In this document: positions 52,435 to 61,468 of the stretch, in pieces
Position numbering within the stretch: the stretch's first letter is position 1
Layout of the letters: each line of letters begins with the position of its first letter
Translations under genes and position numbers: made by a program
Source: Streptomyces puniciscabiei
Lineage (GTDB): Bacteria; Actinomycetota; Actinomycetes; Streptomycetales; Streptomycetaceae
NCBI RefSeq assembly: GCF_006715785.1
Contig: NZ_VFNX01000001.1
Span: 5,870,001 to 5,934,000 of the forward strand
DNA: 64,000 bases
Reading direction: 5' to 3'
The notes under the pieces: model-generated
Database searches by the model: none
Told to the model about the DNA's origin: nothing
What the model saw: the letters and a program-made list of their open reading frames with translations, nothing else

Positions 52435-55179
52435 ATGTCTCCCATCCCGCGCAGATCCCTGCTCAAGGCGGCCGCCGCGGTCGGCGCCGCCACCCGGTTC
52501 AGCTGGGCGCTCGGGGCACAGGACGCGCAGGCCGCGCCCGCCGCCGCGGCCGACGGTGCCGACCCCGTCACCCTGGACTGGCTGGAGGACGGCGGTCTCG
52601 GCGCGGCGCCCGGCTCCACCGTCGGCGTGCCCTGGCCCCTGGGCGCCTACCAGGAGGACCAGACCTTCGCGCTCACCGACGCCGGCGGCAAGGACGTACC
52701 CGTACAGAGCTGGCCGCTCGCCTACTGGCCCGACGGTTCCCTCAAGTGGACGGCCCACGCGGTGAGTTCCGGCAGCGGGAAGCTGACCCTCACCGCCGGG
52801 ACGCCCGCCGCACCCGGCCAGAAGGTCACGGTCGACAGGACCGGCGGCACCGTCGACGTCTCCACCGGCGTCATCACCGCGAGGATCGGCAAGAGCGGCG
52901 CCACCCTGATCAAGTCCGTCACCCGCGGCTCGACCGAGATCGCGAAGAACGGCCGGCTCGTCCTCGTCCGGCAGCCCGAGATCGAGGACGAGGACCAGGG
53001 CACCGTGAGGACCGAGCGGTTCGACGGCGCCGTCGACGAGGTGACCGTCGAACAGGACGGCCCGGTCCGCGCGGTCGTCCGCATCGACGGCAAACACCGC
53101 AAGGGCGACCGCGGTTGGCTGCCGTTCTCGCTCCGCCTGTACTTCTACGCGGGCGCCGACTCCTTCCGCATGGTGCACACCATCACCTACGACGGCACCC
53201 AGGAGCCCGGCAGGGCGAGCGGCGACTTCGTCCGCGGCCTCGGCGTCCGCTTCACCGTGCCGATGCGCGACGCGGCGTACGACCGGCACATCCGCCTCGG
53301 CGGCGAGGGCACCGGGCTGCTGCGCGAGGCCGTCCAGGGCATCACCGGACTGCGCCGCGACCCGGGCGCCGCCGTGCAGTCGGCCCAGTACGAGGGCAGG
53401 AAGCTGCCCGACCCCGCCACCTGGGACCAGCGGGTCACCACCCGCCTGCAGTACATCCCGCACTGGGGCGACTACACCCTCTCCCAGCTCTCCGCCGACG
53501 GCTTCACCGTCCGCAAGCGCACCAAGAAGGGCTACGGCTGGATCGCCGCCGGCGGCGGCAGGCGAGCCTCCGGCTTCGGCTACGTCGGCGGCGCGAGCGG
53601 CGGACTCTCCTTCGGGCTGCGCGACTTCTGGGAGAAGTTCCCCGCCCAGCTGGACATCCGCGACGCCCACACCGGCGAGGCCACCGTCACCCTCTGGCTC
53701 TGGTCGCCCGAGGCCCAGCCGATGGACCTGCGCTTCTACCACGACGGCATGGGCCAGGACACCTACGCCCAGCAGCTCGAAGGCCTCAACATCACCTACG
53801 AGGACTACGAGCCCGAGTTCGGCACCCCCTACGGCATCGCCCGGACCTCCGAACTCCTCTTCTGGGCCAACGACTCCACACCCGACGCCGACGCCCTGGC
53901 CGGGCAGCTCCAGGCGGTACGGGTGCTGCCGCAGCTTGCCGCGCCCCCCAAGCAGCTCATCAAGGCCAAGGTCTTCGGCCCCGGCCTGTTCTCCGAGCCG
54001 GACCGCTCCACCCCGGCGAAGGCGAAGATCGAGGACCACCTCGACTTCCTCTTCACCTACTACAAGGACCAGGTGGAGCAACGCCGTTGGTACGGCTTCT
54101 GGGACTACGGCGACTTCATGCACACCTACGACACCGTGCGCCACCAGTGGAGGTACGACGTCGGCGGCTACGCCTGGGACAACTCCGAGCTCTCGCCGGA
54201 CCTGTGGCTCTGGTACGCGTACCTGAGAAGCGGCCGCAGCGACCTGTTCCGCTTCGCCGAGGCGCTCACCCGGCACACCGGCGAGGTCGACGTCTACCAC
54301 CTCGGCAAGTGGGCGGGCCTCGGCACCCGGCACGGTGTGCAGCACTTCGGCGACAGCGCCAAACAGCAGCGCATCGCCAACACCACCTACCGCCGCTTCT
54401 ACTACTTCCTCACCGCCGACGAACGCGTGGGCGACCTCATGCACGCCAACGTCGACTCCGACGAGACCTTCCTCGTCCTCGACCCCCAGCGCAAGGTCCG
54501 CACCGGCCCCTACACCCCCGACCGGCACGCCCTGTCGATCGGCTTCGGCACGGACTGGAGCGGCCTGGTGTCGGCCTGGCTGACCGAGTGGGAGCGCAAG
54601 GGCCCCAAGTGGGAGAAGGCCAGGGCGCGGGTGCTGTCCACCATGGAGGGCATCGCCGCCCAGCCCAACGGCTTCGTCCAGGGCAGCGGGCTGTACGACC
54701 TCGACACCGGGAAGTTCGCGGTCGCCGGCCAGCCGGTGGTCTCCGTCTCCCACCTCTCGGCGGTCTTCGGCCTCAACGAGCTTGCCGCCGAGCTGATCCA
54801 CCTGGTCGACATGCCCGCGTTCAAGTCGGCCTACCTGGACTACTGCCGCTATTTCAACGCCACCAAGGCCGAGCAGAAGGCCCGTTACGGCTCCGACTTC
54901 GGCACGCTGCTGCTGTTCCAGGGCCACTCGCGCCTCGACGCCTACGCCGCCGTACAGACCGGTGACGCGACCCTCGCCAAGCGCGCCTGGACCAAGTTCT
55001 ACGGCTCGGACGGCTACACCGAGTCCTCGCCGTGGAGGACGGAACAGCTGACCGGACCGGCCACCCTGGTCGAGGGCAGCGAGGCGAGCTGGGTGTCCAG
55101 CAACGACACCGCGCTCTACGGGCTCGCCGCCATCGAGAACCTGGCGCTGCTCGGCGACAGGATGCCGGGCCGGCGGTGA
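52435..55179 (+). CDS. YetA-like exo-rhamnogalacturonan lyase family protein, Tat-exported
   Basis: 914 residues. A twin-arginine signal (IPRRSLLKAAAAVG, RR at 6-7) marks export. The N-terminal RIFT-barrel-like domain (about 45-260) and an alpha/alpha-toroid C-terminal region (WDYGDFMHTYDTVRHQW near residue 558, then helical repeats with WDNSELSPD and RHALSIGFGTDW) match the YetA/PcRGLX family, which releases products from rhamnogalacturonan-I. Family assignment is from overall pattern and operon context, not from a search. It completes the transporter, DUF624 and lyase set that in Bacillus handles pectin fragments. Confidence 0.78.
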   Translation: MSPIPRRSLLKAAAAVGAATRFSWALGAQDAQAAPAAAADGADPVTLDWLEDGGLGAAPGSTVGVPWPLGAYQEDQTFALTDAGGKDVPVQSWPLAYWPDGSLKWTAHAVSSGSGKLTLTAGTPAAPGQKVTVDRTGGTVDVSTGVITARIGKSGATLIKSVTRGSTEIAKNGRLVLVRQPEIEDEDQGTVRTERFDGAVDEVTVEQDGPVRAVVRIDGKHRKGDRGWLPFSLRLYFYAGADSFRMVHTITYDGTQEPGRASGDFVRGLGVRFTVPMRDAAYDRHIRLGGEGTGLLREAVQGITGLRRDPGAAVQSAQYEGRKLPDPATWDQRVTTRLQYIPHWGDYTLSQLSADGFTVRKRTKKGYGWIAAGGGRRASGFGYVGGASGGLSFGLRDFWEKFPAQLDIRDAHTGEATVTLWLWSPEAQPMDLRFYHDGMGQDTYAQQLEGLNITYEDYEPEFGTPYGIARTSELLFWANDSTPDADALAGQLQAVRVLPQLAAPPKQLIKAKVFGPGLFSEPDRSTPAKAKIEDHLDFLFTYYKDQVEQRRWYGFWDYGDFMHTYDTVRHQWRYDVGGYAWDNSELSPDLWLWYAYLRSGRSDLFRFAEALTRHTGEVDVYHLGKWAGLGTRHGVQHFGDSAKQQRIANTTYRRFYYFLTADERVGDLMHANVDSDETFLVLDPQRKVRTGPYTPDRHALSIGFGTDWSGLVSAWLTEWERKGPKWEKARARVLSTMEGIAAQPNGFVQGSGLYDLDTGKFAVAGQPVVSVSHLSAVFGLNELAAELIHLVDMPAFKSAYLDYCRYFNATKAEQKARYGSDFGTLLLFQGHSRLDAYAAVQTGDATLAKRAWTKFYGSDGYTESSPWRTEQLTGPATLVEGSEASWVSSNDTALYGLAAIENLALLGDRMPGRR

Positions 55180-55247
55180 AGGGGAGCGCCGTCGCACGGG
55201 CGGCGGCGCTCACCCACCGAGTGTGGTCCGGCGCCCGGCGCGGCGCA

Positions 55248-55263
55248 TGAGTACGCGTACTCA
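55248..55263. promoter_or_regulatory. Perfect palindrome upstream of the SRPBCC gene
   Basis: TGAGTACGCGTACTCA, perfectly symmetric, about 40 bp before a leaderless-type start with -10-like CAGACT at 55285-55290. A candidate dimer-binding operator; I cannot name the binding protein. Confidence 0.6.
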
Positions 55264-55296
55264 GATGTGTGCACCCGTCCGGGGCAGACTCTGCCC

Positions 55297-55743
55297 ATGG
55301 ACTGGACCCACTACCGTTTCCGCAGCCTGTGGTCCCTGCCGGCGCCGCCCGCCGCGGTGTACGCGGTGCTGGAGCGGCCCGAGGACTATCCGGGCTGGTG
55401 GCCGCAGGTCCGCTCGGTGACGCGGCTGGACGCGGACACGGGTGTGATCACCGTTCGCTCCCTCCTGCCCTACGCCATGACCTTCACCGCACGGCAGCTC
55501 CGCCGCGACCCCGACGCCGGTGTGCTGGAGGTCACCCTGTCCGGTGACATGGAGGGCTGGGCGCGCTGGACGGTCACCGCCGAGGGCACCGGGACCCTCG
55601 CCCGCTACGACCAGGAGGTCCACGTGCACAAGCCGCTGCTCCGTCGGTTCGCCGTACCCGGCCGCCCGGTCTTCCGCGCCAACCACCGCCTGATGATGCG
55701 GTCCGGGCGGCGCGGACTGCTGCGCAGGCTGGAAGCGGTTTGA
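55297..55743 (+). CDS. SRPBCC-superfamily (polyketide cyclase-like) protein
   Basis: 148 residues. Its pattern, FRSLWSLPAPPAAVYAVLERPEDYPGWWPQV at the start and VTAEGTGTLARYDQEVHV later, fits the helix-grip SRPBCC fold that binds a hydrophobic ligand. The exact ligand is unknown. The start is probably leaderless. The gene ends 39 bp before tRNA-Val copy 2. Confidence 0.82.
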   Translation: MDWTHYRFRSLWSLPAPPAAVYAVLERPEDYPGWWPQVRSVTRLDADTGVITVRSLLPYAMTFTARQLRRDPDAGVLEVTLSGDMEGWARWTVTAEGTGTLARYDQEVHVHKPLLRRFAVPGRPVFRANHRLMMRSGRRGLLRRLEAV

Positions 55744-55782
55744 AGGAACCCCGCCGGGACCTGTATTGTTCACTGCGTTCCC

Positions 55783-55854
55783 GGGCGATTAGCTCAGTGG
55801 GAGAGCGCTTCGTTCACACCGAAGAGGTCACTGGTTCGAACCCAGTATCGCCCA
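55783..55854 (+). tRNA. tRNA-Val (CAC), copy 2
   Basis: Identical to 46838-46909, including flanking CCC before and ACC after. A -10-like TATTGT lies at 55764-55769. Confidence 0.97.
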
Positions 55855-55861
55855 CCGGGAG

Positions 55862-55889
55862 AGGCCGGTCCGCAGCAGCGGACCGGCCT
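55862..55889 (+). terminator. Terminator of tRNA-Val copy 2
   Basis: Perfect 12-bp stem (AGGCCGGTCCGC and complement), loop AGCA, between the tRNA and the convergent exonuclease gene. Confidence 0.88.
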
Positions 55890-55907
55890 TCTGCGTGCTC
55901 GGCGGGC

Positions 55908-56633
55908 TCACGCCGCCGCCGGCAGCTCCGGCCTGAGCGGCCAGTCCGTGCTGACGATCTCGTCCGAGCCGCTGCGCGCGAACCAGGCCTGCAGCCCGCG
56001 GGCCTGCGCCGCGTGCCAGCCCGTCTGGAGCGTGTGCAGCTCGGCGGGGGACAGGCGCTCGAGGCGGGTCGCGAAACGCCGGCCCAGGGCCCGTACGACG
56101 TCCAGCGCGGCCAGTGCGTCGGCCGCGGCGTCATGAGCGCCCTGCAGCGTCACGCCGTAGTGCTCGCACAGGTCGGTCAGGGTGCGGCGGCCCTTGCGGT
56201 AGCGGTCCAGGTGTTTGTCCAGCACGCGCGGGTCCAGCACCCTGAGCGGCGTCGACTCGAACCAGCGGTCCAGCGACGACGCCCGGTGCCGGCGCAACTC
56301 CCGGTCCAGCAGGGTGAGATCGAAGGGCGCGTTCATCACCACCAGCGGGCGGCCCATCGCCGCGTGCTCCGCCAGCTGCTCGGCTATCTCGTACATCACC
56401 GGCGCCGGCCATCGGCCGTTGTGCTGCAGGTGCTCCTCGGTCAGCCCGTGCACCGCCGTGGCCTCCGCGGGCACCGGCACCCCCGGGTTCACCAGCCAGC
56501 GGGTGACCCGCGGCCGGGTCCCCGGCGCGTCCTGGACGACGACGGCGGCCGACACGATCCGGTCGGTCTCGACGTCCACGCCCGTCGTCTCCGTGTCGAA
56601 GGCGGCCAGCGGCCCCTCGTACCAGTACGTCAT
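55908..56633 (-). CDS. DEDDh 3'-5' exonuclease
   Basis: 241 residues, DnaQ-like. Exo I FDTETTG supplies the first two acidic ligands, Exo II includes VVMNAPFDLTLL, and Exo III HDAAADALAA carries the catalytic His and final Asp. It removes nucleotides from DNA or RNA 3' ends in repair or degradation; the family is widespread, and no polymerase partner is adjacent. Its last residues (about 205-241) form an extra segment seen in several actinobacterial relatives. Confidence 0.9.
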   Translation of the reverse strand: MTYWYEGPLAAFDTETTGVDVETDRIVSAAVVVQDAPGTRPRVTRWLVNPGVPVPAEATAVHGLTEEHLQHNGRWPAPVMYEIAEQLAEHAAMGRPLVVMNAPFDLTLLDRELRRHRASSLDRWFESTPLRVLDPRVLDKHLDRYRKGRRTLTDLCEHYGVTLQGAHDAAADALAALDVVRALGRRFATRLERLSPAELHTLQTGWHAAQARGLQAWFARSGSDEIVSTDWPLRPELPAAA

Positions 56634-56801
56634 CCCAACCCAACTCCTCGTTCACCCAGGGCAGGTGACGTTCCGTCTTCTGCCCGTTTGGTGATACCCG
56701 GGCTGTTTGCGGCGTACGCCGGGAGGAGACAACAGGAGTACGGGTCTTTGCAGTTCAGCGGCCCTCAGCGGGGAAACACTTGGTTTGGAAGGCTGTTGGT
56801 C

Positions 56802-57368
56802 ATGGCCATTGCGCAGCCCGAGCGGGGCGGGCTGCTGCCCGATCGCACGGGCCCCCTCCGCGGCACGCTCGCCACCACGGCCTGCATGGAGACACTGCAG
56901 GTCGGCTATCTGCACGCGGTCGCCGCCGCGGCCGGCTGCTCGCTGTCCCAGCCCTTCCCGGACAACGGCATCGACTGGCACGTCAGCCACAGCGCGCCCG
57001 GACACACCGTCGACGACGAGGTGACCATCAAGGTGCAGCTGAAGGCCACGTACCAGGTCGCGCCGAACCCTCCGGGCCGCACCTTCTCCTTCACCCTCGA
57101 CAACGACCATCTGCGCAAGCTCGCCCGCACACCCGTCTCGGTGCACAAGATCCTGGTCGTCATGCTCGTCCCGCGCTCGCAGGACGACTGGCTGCGCGCC
57201 AGCCACGACCGGCTCGACCTCAGGCACTGCTGCTACTGGGTCAACCTGGCCGGCCACCCGATCACCGGCCGGCACCGGACCACCGTGCGGATCCCGACCA
57301 CGCGCATCTTCGACGACCGGGCGCTCTGCGAGATCATGACGCGGGTCGGGACGGGAGGCAGGCCATGA
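56802..57368 (+). CDS. DUF4365 (nuclease-fold) protein
   Basis: 188 residues. DUF4365 pattern: a helix with TACMETLQVGYLHAVAAAAG, then DNGIDWHVSHSAP, the core strand TIKVQLKATYQV and LVVMLVP. The acidic residues plus QLK are placed like a PD-(D/E)xK nuclease site, so nucleic-acid cleavage is likely though not shown. GGAAGG precedes the ATG by about ten bases. Its stop overlaps the start of the next gene, so the two products almost certainly work together. Confidence 0.8.
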   Translation: MAIAQPERGGLLPDRTGPLRGTLATTACMETLQVGYLHAVAAAAGCSLSQPFPDNGIDWHVSHSAPGHTVDDEVTIKVQLKATYQVAPNPPGRTFSFTLDNDHLRKLARTPVSVHKILVVMLVPRSQDDWLRASHDRLDLRHCCYWVNLAGHPITGRHRTTVRIPTTRIFDDRALCEIMTRVGTGGRP

Positions 57369-58597
57369 GGAGCCGTCCGTACGAGGAGCTGCCGCGCCAG
57401 GTCCGGCCGCACCCCGACGACCTCCCCTGGAACCGGCCCCCGGACCCCGCCGAGGTCGACCCCGCCGTGCTCGGCGCCCTGCTGCACCGGCACGGCTGGC
57501 AGCGGCGCGGCGGAGCCCCCGGGCGCTACGGCCGCTGGACCCCGCCGGGGCCGGGCGGCGGCGGGACCAGCCTGCTGGTGCCGGAGAGCCGGGCCTTCCC
57601 GGACAGCGACGACCTGCTCGGCGAGGCCCTGGACGCCCTCGCCCGCAGCGGGACGCCCGCCGCCCGCGAGGTGCTGATCTCCCTCGCCGTGCCCAGCGAC
57701 GAGATCCGCTGGTGGCGCGACACCCCGAGCGGGCCCGTCGGCGCCGCGCCCTGGGCGGCCGACGGGCAACTGCGCGGCGCCGCCCGGCAGATGCTGCTCG
57801 CCGCCGCGCTCGCCACACGCGCGCGTGCCGGGTACTACGGCGCCCGCCACCGCCGCTCCGCCGCCGCCCTCCTGCAGGACGTCCTCGTCGGCCCCGCCGC
57901 CGACGGCCGCCACCTCACCGCCTTCGTGCCCGTGCCCACCGGCCGCCCCCTCGCCGTCCGCCTCCACCAGGCCCTGTACGCCGCCCGCGAGGCCGTCGAC
58001 TACCGGCGGGCCACCGGAGGCATGGACGCCTTCGACGGCGCGGTGGAGGCGGGGGTCAGCCGCGAGCTGACCGAGGCGCTGGCCGCGCTCGTGCGAGGCA
58101 CCGAAGGGGCCAGGATCGCCGTCGCCTGGGCACCCGGCTCCGGCGTGCCCGAGGGCTGCGCTCCCTCCGCCGAACCCGTCGAGTTCTCACCCGGCGACCT
58201 GCCCGCGCTGCGCGAGGCCGCCGCCCGCTACCTGCGCGACGAACCCTCCGTTCCGGTCCGCGTCACCGGCGCCGTGATCCGCATGCGCCGCTCCGGACCC
58301 GGCGGCGAGGGCACCGTGCGGCTGCGCGTCCTGTCCGGCGCCGACGTCCCGCACGTCCGCGTCACCCTGGACGAGGAGGACTACCGCATCGCCGGCCACG
58401 CCCACCTCGTCGGCCTCCCGGTGCGGGTACACGGCAGGCTGGAGCGGCGCGGCGGCTTCCGCCGGCTCACCGGCGCCTCCGGCGTCGTACCCGTGCAGGT
58501 GGACGAGGGCGAGCGGGACCGGCTGATGAAGTCCCTGCAGGAGAACCTCGACTTCTTCGAGGAGGCGTGCGGGGAGGCGTACGGGGACGAGGACTGA
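57365..58597 (+). CDS. Unknown protein co-translated with the DUF4365 protein
   Basis: 410 residues, no family I recognise. An N-terminal segment (about 1-70) is Pro/Gly-rich; a central Ala-rich helical region (about 125-260: AARQMLLAAALATRARAGYYGARHRRS, AVEAGVSRELTEALAALVRG) is followed by a C-terminal beta-like part (about 290-375: VRVTGAVIRMRRS, VRLRVLSGADVPHVRVTLDEEDYR, GLPVRVHGRLERRGGFRRLTG) and an acidic tail (EENLDFFEEACGEAYGDED). The C-terminal strands recall an OB-fold or beta-barrel nucleic-acid-binding shape, which is an impression only. The ATGA overlap with the DUF4365 gene ties their functions. Confidence 0.75.
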   Translation: MRSRPYEELPRQVRPHPDDLPWNRPPDPAEVDPAVLGALLHRHGWQRRGGAPGRYGRWTPPGPGGGGTSLLVPESRAFPDSDDLLGEALDALARSGTPAAREVLISLAVPSDEIRWWRDTPSGPVGAAPWAADGQLRGAARQMLLAAALATRARAGYYGARHRRSAAALLQDVLVGPAADGRHLTAFVPVPTGRPLAVRLHQALYAAREAVDYRRATGGMDAFDGAVEAGVSRELTEALAALVRGTEGARIAVAWAPGSGVPEGCAPSAEPVEFSPGDLPALREAAARYLRDEPSVPVRVTGAVIRMRRSGPGGEGTVRLRVLSGADVPHVRVTLDEEDYRIAGHAHLVGLPVRVHGRLERRGGFRRLTGASGVVPVQVDEGERDRLMKSLQENLDFFEEACGEAYGDED

Positions 58598-58719
58598 GGC
58601 AGTAGGGGAGCGGGGACTGAGGGTGACCGTTTCGCGGTCGGCGCCGTCGGGTCGGTACGATCGCCTGTGCGCGCGCTCCTGGTACGGCGCCGCACCCCAT
58701 CTTCAGTCAGGAGAGACCG

Positions 58720-60696
58720 GTGTCAGACGTCCGTGTGATCATCCAACGCGATTCCGAGCGGGAAGAACGCGTGGTGACGACGGGCACTACGGCCGCCGAC
58801 CTCTTCGCGGGCGAGCGCTCGATCATCGCCGCGCGCGTGGGCGGCGAGCTGAAGGACCTCGCGTACGAGCTGTCCGACGGTGACGAGGTCGAGGGCGTCG
58901 AGATCTCGTCCGAGGACGGCCTGAACATCCTGCGCCACTCCACCGCGCACGTCATGGCGCAGGCCGTGCAGGAGCTGTTCCCCGAGGCCAAGCTGGGCAT
59001 CGGCCCGCCCGTCAAGGACGGCTTCTACTACGACTTCGACGTGGAGAAGCCGTTCACGCCCGAGGATCTCAAGGCCATCGAGAAGAAGATGCAGGAGATC
59101 CAGAAGCGCGGGCAGCGCTTCTCCCGCCGTGTCGTCACCGACGAGGCGGCCCGCGAGGAGCTGGCGGACGAGCCGTACAAGCTGGAGCTGATCGGCCTCA
59201 AGGGCTCGGCGTCGCACGACGACGGCGCGGACGTCGAGGTCGGCGCCGGCGAGCTGACGATCTACGACAACCTGGACGCCAAGACCGGCGAGCTGTGCTG
59301 GAAGGACCTCTGCCGCGGTCCGCACCTGCCCTCGACCCGCCTCATCCCGGCGTTCAAGCTGATGCGCAACGCGGCCGCCTACTGGCGCGGCAGCGAGAAG
59401 AACCCGATGCTCCAGCGCATCTACGGCACCGCCTGGCCGTCCAAGGACGAGCTGAAGGCGCACCTGGACTTCCTCGCCGAGGCCGAGAAGCGCGACCACC
59501 GCAAGCTCGGCACCGAGCTGGACCTCTTCTCCATCCCGGAGCAGATCGGCTCCGGCCTCGCCGTCTTCCACCCCAAGGGCGGCATCGTCCGCCGGGTCAT
59601 GGAGGACTACTCGCGGCGCCGCCACGAGGAAGAGGGCTACGAGTTCGTCTACACCCCGCACGCGACGAAGGGGAAGCTCTTCGAGACGTCCGGGCACCTG
59701 GACTGGTACGCCGAGGGCATGTACCCGCCCATGCAGCTCGACGAGGGCGTGGACTACTACCTCAAGCCCATGAACTGCCCGATGCACAACCTGATCTTCG
59801 ACGCGCGCGGCCGCTCCTACCGCGAACTGCCGCTGCGCCTCTTCGAGTTCGGGACCGTGTACCGGTACGAGAAGTCGGGCGTCGTGCACGGCCTGACCCG
59901 CGCCCGGGGCTTCACCCAGGACGACGCGCACATCTACTGCACCCGTGAGCAGATGTCCGAGGAGCTGGACAAGACGCTCACCTTCGTCCTCGGCCTGCTG
60001 CGCGACTACGGCCTGACCGACTTCTACCTGGAGCTGTCCACCAAGGACCCGGAGAAGTTCGTCGGCTCCGACGAGGTCTGGGAGGAGGCGACCGAGACCC
60101 TGCGCCAGGTCGCCGAGAAGCAGGGCCTGCCCCTCGTGCCCGACCCGGGCGGCGCCGCCTTCTACGGCCCGAAGATCTCCGTCCAGGCCAAGGACGCCAT
60201 CGGCCGGACCTGGCAGATGTCGACCATCCAGCTCGACTTCAACCTGCCCGAGCGGTTCAACCTGGAGTACACCGGCCCCGACGGCTCCAAGCAGCGCCCG
60301 GTCATGATCCACCGCGCGCTCTTCGGCTCCATCGAGCGGTTCTTCGCGGTCCTCCTGGAGCACTACGCGGGCGCCTTCCCGGCGTGGCTCGCCCCGGTCC
60401 AGGCGCTCGGCATCCCGATCGGCGACGCACACGTGGAGTACCTGGAGAAGTTCGCCGCGGCGGCCCGGAAGAAGGGCCTGCGCGTCGAGGTGGACTCCTC
60501 CTCGGACCGCATGCAGAAGAAGATCCGCAACGCCCAGAAGCAGAAGGTGCCCTTCATGGTCATCGCGGGCGACGAGGACATGTCGAACGGCTCGGTGTCC
60601 TTCCGCTACCGCGACGGCTCCCAGGAGAACGGCATCCCGTTCGACGAGGCCATCGCGAAGATCGCGCAGGTCGTCGAGGAGCGGGCCCAGGTCTGA
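58720..60696 (+). CDS. thrS: Threonyl-tRNA synthetase
   Basis: 658 residues, typical length. The N-terminal TGS domain (about 1-65), the editing domain with [13 protein letters not shown] (about 65-225), the class II catalytic core with zinc-binding MNCPMHN (about residue 350) and motif 3 [12 protein letters not shown], and the C-terminal anticodon-binding domain (about 555-658) are all present. It charges tRNA-Thr and edits mischarged serine. The GTG follows CAGGAGAG. No T-box leader is visible. The end converges with the potassium-channel gene, 36 bp apart. Confidence 0.98.
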   Translation: MSDVRVIIQRDSEREERVVTTGTTAADLFAGERSIIAARVGGELKDLAYELSDGDEVEGVEISSEDGLNILRHSTAHVMAQAVQELFPEAKLGIGPPVKDGFYYDFDVEKPFTPEDLKAIEKKMQEIQKRGQRFSRRVVTDEAAREELADEPYKLELIGLKGSASHDDGADVEVGAGELTIYDNLDAKTGELCWKDLCRGPHLPSTRLIPAFKLMRNAAAYWRGSEKNPMLQRIYGTAWPSKDELKAHLDFLAEAEKRDHRKLGTELDLFSIPEQIGSGLAVFHPKGGIVRRVMEDYSRRRHEEEGYEFVYTPHATKGKLFETSGHLDWYAEGMYPPMQLDEGVDYYLKPMNCPMHNLIFDARGRSYRELPLRLFEFGTVYRYEKSGVVHGLTRARGFTQDDAHIYCTREQMSEELDKTLTFVLGLLRDYGLTDFYLELSTKDPEKFVGSDEVWEEATETLRQVAEKQGLPLVPDPGGAAFYGPKISVQAKDAIGRTWQMSTIQLDFNLPERFNLEYTGPDGSKQRPVMIHRALFGSIERFFAVLLEHYAGAFPAWLAPVQALGIPIGDAHVEYLEKFAAAARKKGLRVEVDSSSDRMQKKIRNAQKQKVPFMVIAGDEDMSNGSVSFRYRDGSQENGIPFDEAIAKIAQVVEERAQV

Positions 60697-60720
60697 TCCG
60701 GCGCCCGCTCGCGTACGAAG

Positions 60721-60748
60721 GCCCCCGGGGGTTCAACGTCCCGGGGGC
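60721..60748. terminator. Bidirectional terminator between thrS and the potassium channel
   Basis: 9-bp perfect stem (GCCCCCGGG and complement) with a 10-base loop, 25 bp after the thrS stop and including the stop codon of the convergent channel gene. Confidence 0.78.
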
Positions 60749-61389
60749 TTCTCGTCGCCCTCGCGCGAGAAGGTCTGCATCAGCCAGGACGAGAACGAGC
60801 CCGTCACCGCGCCCAGCAGGGCGAGGCCGCCGATCATCATGCCGGTCGCGATCACCCGGCCCATCGCGGTGACCGGGGTGATGTCCCCGTAGCCGACCGT
60901 GGTGAGGGTCGACGCGGCCCACCACACGGCGTCCCCGAAGGTGTGCATGGTGGCGCCGGGCGCCCCGCGTTCCGCCTGGTAGACGGCGAGGGCACCGGAG
61001 AAGCCGAGCAGTACGGTGGACAGCCCGGCGTAGGAGATCACGCGCGCGTGCAGCGAGAGCCGGGGCTGCCCGGCCTTCCGCTGGACGGCGTCGTAGAGCG
61101 GGACGATCCGCAGGGGACGCAGCAGCGGCAGGAGGACCACCACTGTGTGCAGCAGATGTGTGGTGACGAACCGCAGACCCTGCCCGCTGAGCCGCCAGCG
61201 CACCGCGTAGTCCGCCGCGAACACCAGCCAGAGGCCCAGCATCACGGACAGACACACGACATGCCAGAAGGGGGGCATGCCCGTGGCCAGGACATGCGTG
61301 GCATACGCCGTCAGGAAGACCAGCGACGCCACGAAGAGCGGGATCTCGGTGCGCTGCGTCCAGCGCACCGAACGGCTGTCGTCGTCCAC
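60733..61389 (-). CDS. Potassium channel-family ion transporter
   Basis: 218 residues from the GTG at 61389. About five membrane helices; the selectivity filter TTVGYGD (163-169) defines a K+ channel, and an Arg-containing helix LLPLLRPLRIVPLYDAVQRK (about 87-105) resembles a voltage-sensor S4. Only one or two helices precede it, so it is smaller than classical Kv channels. The start is uncertain: this GTG lies in a perfect palindrome, while an ATG at 61470 would extend it into the HIT promoter. It probably sets membrane potassium permeability. Confidence 0.82.
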   Translation of the reverse strand: MDDDSRSVRWTQRTEIPLFVASLVFLTAYATHVLATGMPPFWHVVCLSVMLGLWLVFAADYAVRWRLSGQGLRFVTTHLLHTVVVLLPLLRPLRIVPLYDAVQRKAGQPRLSLHARVISYAGLSTVLLGFSGALAVYQAERGAPGATMHTFGDAVWWAASTLTTVGYGDITPVTAMGRVIATGMMIGGLALLGAVTGSFSSWLMQTFSREGDEKPPGR

Positions 61390-61408
61390 CGGCCAAGCTT
61401 GGCCGGTG
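61387..61408. promoter_or_regulatory. Perfect 22-bp palindrome at the potassium channel start
   Basis: CACCGGCCAAG and its complement arm meet at AAGCTT, between the divergent channel and HIT genes. It could be an operator for both; if the channel start at 61389 is right, a repressor here would overlap its start codon. Confidence 0.55.
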
Positions 61409-61468
61409 ACCTTCCTCCCACCGCCCCGGCGACACGCCGCGAACGGGCGAAGCCATATGCTGCCTAGC

